Shown: positions 60,564 through 64,000 of the stretch, in pieces
Layout: each line of letters starts with the position of its first letter
How positions within the stretch are numbered: position 1 is the first letter of the stretch
Assembly: GCA_947258975.1 (NCBI GenBank)
Contig: CAMYKK010000022.1
Location: forward strand, 29,895-93,894
DNA from: an uncultured Gammaproteobacteria bacterium
Lineage (GTDB): Bacteria; Pseudomonadota; Gammaproteobacteria; Arenicellales; JAANXG01
Direction of reading: 5' to 3'
Length of the DNA stretch: 64,000 nt
The notes under the pieces: model-generated
Databases searched by the model: none
Told to the model about the DNA's origin: nothing
The model's input: the letters and a program-made list of their open reading frames with translations, nothing else
Made by a program: the position numbers and the translations under genes

Positions 60564-61643
60564 TTATTCCTCGATCTTTGCCGCGCTCATTGGTGTCTGG
60601 CCGAAGTTGATTTCCACCCGGAACCGCGCGCCCAGGTTGAGGTCGTAATCGCGCTCTTCGGGCCAGCTGACGATGGGCCAGAATTCGAGGAACAACCATT
60701 TCCTCCACACGTTAGTCCGGTAACGTACTCTTAATTGATAACCTTTGTAGTTGTCGCGAAGCGGAACCGTAATCTCGTCGTCGTCGAACAGCGAATCTTC
60801 CGCAGCGTAGCGCTCGAACAGAGCTTCGTAGGCGAGGGCGTGGCGGCCGTTGAGGGTATGGAACAGCGTGAACTTCTGTTCGGAGGTCGGGTTGTAGTCG
60901 TTTTCCTCGAAATACTGCATCCGGGTTCTGGACCGGAACAGCAGCTTATCGCTGATCTGCCGATCGAAATATTGCCGGAAATCGTTGCGAAACCCGGTGT
61001 CAGAATAAGCATACATACGATTCGACGTTCCTCCCGTCCACTTCCCCGCGAGCGGATATCTGAGGGCGGCGTTGATGCGTCCGAATCCCGCCAGGTTGCT
61101 GTCTTTGATGCGTACGCCCAGATCAAAGCTCAGGCCAAATCGGTCGGTCCTGATTCCGAGCCATCTGAGCGCTATATCCGATTCGTCCCCCGAGGCGACG
61201 GCTTGCGACGCAGTATCGTTGTTGTCATCGGCGTCGTTCATGACCAATCGCAAGCGTTGGTCCCATCCGGGCATCACCAGATGGAGCTTAATGTTTCCTG
61301 CCACATCCCAACCGGAATTTTCGACGTAATCGGTATTGACGCGCAGGCGCAGCCGGCTTTGGTTGTCTTCGTGTGTGGCGTACTCATCGCTCACGAAAAA
61401 GCGGTCGACGCGACCCGCAGTGCCTTGAAACCAGCGCGAGGCGGTTGCATGCATGCGGTCAATCGTCGTGTCGCCGCTCTGTGGCGCTTCCGTTTTGTCG
61501 GCCTTCTGCTGGGCAGACACCATTCCAGCGTATCCGAGTGACGCGGCAAGAAAAGCCGCGGTTATGATGCTAACAAATGACTTACGAGCGCATTGACTTT
61601 GGGTAATGATACTCACCGATGCGGTACGAAACAGCGCATACAT
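60564..61643 (-). CDS. Outer-membrane beta-barrel-like protein, function unknown
   Basis: ATG 61643 (AGGGAG 7 bases upstream) gives 359 residues with an N-terminal signal near 22-45 (VSIITAAFLAASLGYAGMVS, cleavage near SAQQK). The mature protein (from about 70) is rich in alternating-residue strands with aromatic ends (RLRLRVNTDYVENSGWDVAG, YKGYQLRVRYRTNVWRKWLF, LNLGARFRVEINFG). It probably forms a barrel. Family is unknown. Earlier in-frame Met codons at 61658 and 61700 are less likely starts. Confidence 0.7.
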   Translation of the reverse strand: MYALFRTASVSIITQSQCARKSFVSIITAAFLAASLGYAGMVSAQQKADKTEAPQSGDTTIDRMHATASRWFQGTAGRVDRFFVSDEYATHEDNQSRLRLRVNTDYVENSGWDVAGNIKLHLVMPGWDQRLRLVMNDADDNNDTASQAVASGDESDIALRWLGIRTDRFGLSFDLGVRIKDSNLAGFGRINAALRYPLAGKWTGGTSNRMYAYSDTGFRNDFRQYFDRQISDKLLFRSRTRMQYFEENDYNPTSEQKFTLFHTLNGRHALAYEALFERYAAEDSLFDDDEITVPLRDNYKGYQLRVRYRTNVWRKWLFLEFWPIVSWPEERDYDLNLGARFRVEINFGQTPMSAAKIEE

Positions 61644-62095
61644 ACATGCTCCCTTCATATTTTTGGTTATTTTCAATTCGTTTGATGTTGGCGCCGTCAT
61701 GTATTCAATATGACCAAGAGAACAATGCCTGTCATCCTGAGGAATGTAATGCCGCTTGTGCTGGTGCAGTTGCAGTAAAGAATCTTGAGATTCTTCACGT
61801 GCTACGCTCGTTCAGAATGACAATTTTGGGCCCGACACAACATACAGGTCTTTCACTTTGATGGCCAAACGTGCCACGCCGACATCTATCAGCGCACAAG
61901 TACATGGCAATCTATACAGCAAACCTGGGCTGTGGTGGCAAATGAATCGATGAACTAACATTCCATGACGACGATTGCGTCTGTGGGTAACCACAGCCAA
62001 GACCCGAAGTCCCTGCAAGGCAATATGCATGCGGTCGACTTCAACGTGACGACAAAAGTGAGTATAATGCCCAAGTCGCAAACCGCGATATTGCG
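61644..62095. other. Intergenic region with MITE-like element
   Basis: About 450 bp between divergent genes; holds the 91-bp element at 61731-61821. The rest lacks a supported gene; it should contain the promoter of the efflux operon. Confidence 0.45.
61731..61821. repeat. MITE-like element with GTCATCCTGA terminal inverted repeats
   Basis: The left end GTCATCCTGA and right end TCAGAATGAC are inverted at 9 of 10 positions. An inner arm AAGAATCTTGAGATTCTT is itself palindromic. The end sequence matches 58920-58952. Confidence 0.65.
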
Positions 62096-63787
62096 ATGAA
62101 TAAAACACAAGAGACCCCACGTCCAAGCTCAGCCGAAGGAGGCACTCCGTTGCCAAAAAAACCCTCACGTGGAGGTGAACCTGTCGTAATTGATGCGATT
62201 GTAGGTTGCCTAGGGCTGGTGCGGGTTGGACTGTTAAGCTTGAGTGTGCTGACCACGGCCTGTACCACCCTCGGCCCCGATTTTCAAAAGCCCGAGGCGC
62301 CGGTTGCCGGGAACTGGCAGGACATCGACGCCCCCGAGCTGAAGACCGAGACCGTCGATCACGGCGAATGGTGGTCGCTGTTCGGCGACCCGGTATTGAG
62401 CAAGCTGATCGACACCGCCTATCAGCAAAATCTCGGCCTGCGCATCGCCGCGATCCGCATCCTGGAAGCGCGCGCGCAACTCGGCATTGCGGTGGGCAAT
62501 CTCTATCCCCAACAGCAGCAGGGCAGCGGCGGGGTGATCTACCAAACCACCAGTGAAAACCAGGCCAACACCGCGTTTGCGGATATTTCTTTCACCAACT
62601 TCGACATCGGGCTCGATGTCGCCTGGGAGGTGGATTTTTGGGGCAAGTTCCGGCGCGGCATCGAATCTGCGGATGCGAATTTCTTCAGTTCAATCGCCGA
62701 TTACGACGATGTGCTGGTGAGCCTGACAGCTAATGTCGCGAACACCTATGTTTTGATCCGGACCTTTGAAGAGCGGTTGAACCTCGCACGTTCGAACGTC
62801 GCGATCCAACAGCGCAGCATGGAGATCGCCGATGTGCGTTTTCGCAACGGCGCGACCACCGAATTGGACGTCCAGCAGGCGAAGACGCTGCTGTTCAATA
62901 CCCAGGCTTCGATACCGCGGCTCGAAGCCGGGTTGCGTCAGGCCAAAAACGCGTTGGGCATCCTGCTCGGTCTGCCGCCGGGCGATCTGCAGGGCCTGCT
63001 CGGTGGGCCGGCCGCCATCCCCTCGGCGCCCGATTCGGTGGCCGTGGGCATACCGGTGGATCTGTTGCGCCGGCGCCCGGACGTGCGCCGCGCGGAATTG
63101 CAGGCCGCGGCGCAAAGCGCCTTGATCGGTGTGGCCAAGGCCGATTTGTATCCCAGTTTCTCTTTGTTTGGTTCCATCGGGGTGGCGGCAAGCAGCGGCA
63201 CCACTACCACCAAGACCGGGCAAAGCGGCGTCGACGAGCTGTTCAACTCCGACAGCCTGTTCTTCGTCGGCGGCCCAAGCTTTAATTGGCCGCTGTTCAA
63301 TTACGGCCGCATCAAAAATAACGTGCGCGTGCAGGACGCACGCCTGCAGCAGTTGTTGGTGAATTACCAGAACGCAGTACTGCGTGCGGCACAGGAAGCG
63401 GAGGATTCCATGACCGCATTTTTACGCTCCCGCGAGGAGGTGGCGTTCCGCACGCAAAGCGAACAGGCGGCGCAGCGTTCGGTGAACCTGGCGCTCACCC
63501 AATATCGCGAAGGCGCCACCGACTACACCACGGTTCTGAACACTCAGCAAACGCTGGTGTTACAACAGGATCAGCTCACCGGGGTGCGCGGCGACATCGC
63601 GCAAAGTCTGATTGCGTTGTACAAGGCGTTGGGCGGCGGTTGGCAAATCCGTCAAGGCAAGGAAATACTTCCCGAGCGAACCAAAGAACAGATGCGCGAG
63701 CGCACCAACTGGGGCGGTTTGTTGGCGCCCGATTTGGAAATGAAAACCTCCCCCGGGAGTGAACTGCCAATAAGTCCCGATTGGTGA
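62096..63787 (+). CDS. NodT-family RND efflux outer-membrane lipoprotein
   Basis: The protein has up to 563 residues. A lipoprotein signal ends at the lipobox LTTAC, then TTLGPDFQKPEAPV, typical of OprM/CusC/NodT proteins. Two OEP domains follow with GLRIAAIRILEARAQLGIAV, VSLTANVANTYVLIRTFEER and the repeat RRRPDVRRAELQAAAQSALI, GATDYTTVLNTQQTLV. It forms the TolC-like exit duct. TTG 62150, preceded by AAGGAGG, may be the real start. It is first in an operon with an MFP gene 9 bp downstream. Confidence 0.93.
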   Translation: MNKTQETPRPSSAEGGTPLPKKPSRGGEPVVIDAIVGCLGLVRVGLLSLSVLTTACTTLGPDFQKPEAPVAGNWQDIDAPELKTETVDHGEWWSLFGDPVLSKLIDTAYQQNLGLRIAAIRILEARAQLGIAVGNLYPQQQQGSGGVIYQTTSENQANTAFADISFTNFDIGLDVAWEVDFWGKFRRGIESADANFFSSIADYDDVLVSLTANVANTYVLIRTFEERLNLARSNVAIQQRSMEIADVRFRNGATTELDVQQAKTLLFNTQASIPRLEAGLRQAKNALGILLGLPPGDLQGLLGGPAAIPSAPDSVAVGIPVDLLRRRPDVRRAELQAAAQSALIGVAKADLYPSFSLFGSIGVAASSGTTTTKTGQSGVDELFNSDSLFFVGGPSFNWPLFNYGRIKNNVRVQDARLQQLLVNYQNAVLRAAQEAEDSMTAFLRSREEVAFRTQSEQAAQRSVNLALTQYREGATDYTTVLNTQQTLVLQQDQLTGVRGDIAQSLIALYKALGGGWQIRQGKEILPERTKEQMRERTNWGGLLAPDLEMKTSPGSELPISPDW

Positions 63788-63796
63788 TCACAATTC

Positions 63797-64000
63797 ATGC
63801 AAAAGCTGATGACAACATTGCGCAAACCATACATACGTCAAGCGACGATGGACGGAACGAATACTTCGCACCCTAGACAACACGTGGCGGCGCGTCGCAC
63901 CTATTTTTTGTTCGCGAGCCTGTGTACGTTGGTGTTGATTTCTGGGTGCGGACAAGAACCGGTGGAATCCGCGCCGGTGGTGCGTCCGGTGAAGATCGTG
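63797..64000 (+). CDS. RND efflux periplasmic adaptor (MFP), 3' truncated by window edge
   Basis: ATG 63797 starts 9 bp after the NodT stop. The visible 68 residues include a signal/lipoprotein region (RTYFLFASLCTLVLISGC, lipobox LISGC) and a mature start GQEPVESAPVVRPVKIV, the typical N-terminus of HlyD/AcrA-like membrane fusion proteins. The rest and the RND pump gene should lie beyond the window. Confidence 0.85.
   Translation, partial: MQKLMTTLRKPYIRQATMDGTNTSHPRQHVAARRTYFLFASLCTLVLISGCGQEPVESAPVVRPVKIV

Noticed and set aside
61619..61861. 80-codon + frame across the MITE-like element
   Set aside because: It is formed by repeat DNA and antisense signal-peptide sequence.
1..64000. Prophage, complete insertion sequence, restriction-modification or CRISPR-Cas system
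   Set aside because: No transposase, integrase, phage structural, methyltransferase or Cas protein was found in the translated sequence.

Overview
The window looks like chromosomal DNA of a gammaproteobacterium. It carries a typical RpoS, DsbB, BipA/TypA, MazG, a YajD-type HNH nuclease, DksA-like and CspA proteins, a two-partner secretion transporter and a NodT-type RND efflux outer-membrane lipoprotein. The base composition is moderately GC-rich and intergenic regions contain several families of short palindromic repeats. I cannot name the genus. Several genes point to reduced-sulfur metabolism: a YeeE/YedE importer, a D-cysteine desulfhydrase relative, a rhodanese, a DsrC/TusE-like protein and a periplasmic methanethiol oxidase. 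No rRNA, tRNA, CRISPR array, prophage or complete insertion sequence was seen.

Layout. 1-6.6 kb: 3' end of an ABC-F gene, an OB-fold periplasmic protein, rpoS followed by a 24-bp tandem hairpin array, a sulfur importer, a D-cysteine desulfhydrase relative and yajD. 6.8-15.9 kb: an orphan B12-binding radical SAM protein, a CMD-family protein, several unknown or decayed genes, a DUF2130 coiled-coil protein, a NYN-domain protein, and an overlapping rhodanese/GIY-YIG pair. 16.0-22.0 kb: a cell-surface signalling/secretion locus with a CHASE2-PAS-GGDEF-EAL protein and a FecR protein, divergent from a frameshifted TpsB transporter. 22.4-25.1 kb: dsbB, a decayed queD-like gene, a DksA-like gene and a HAMP-GGDEF diguanylate cyclase. 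26.3-30.7 kb: glyoxalase I, a cspA-type gene with a long leader followed by an RRM protein, a Spy/CpxP-like protein and typA.

30.8-36.7 kb is the most distinctive region. Three co-directional genes encode an MtoX/SBP56 methanethiol oxidase, a single polypeptide joining a SCO1/SenC domain to a MauG-like di-heme domain, and a fused IorA-IorB molybdenum hydroxylase without an FAD subunit. SCO and MauG are known as separate partners of MtoX. The fusion and the adjacent Mo enzyme suggest a compact periplasmic route for methanethiol, and perhaps its aldehyde product; the latter is inference.

37-47.8 kb: CDP-alcohol phosphotransferase, mazG, YjbQ family, an FHA-TM-trypsin-like protease, a YghO-like acetyltransferase, a second NYN protein, and a small sulfur/heme cluster containing a DsrC-like protein whose terminal Cys is Ser. 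A DRG-type GTPase follows. 48.2-64 kb: an alkaline-phosphatase-superfamily enzyme, a slipin/NfeD pair, an SDR, an MFS-like transporter overlapping a Tat-exported aldo-keto reductase, a class III aminotransferase, a large polytopic membrane protein, a K+ channel, an outer-membrane-like protein, and the start of an RND efflux operon that continues past the window.
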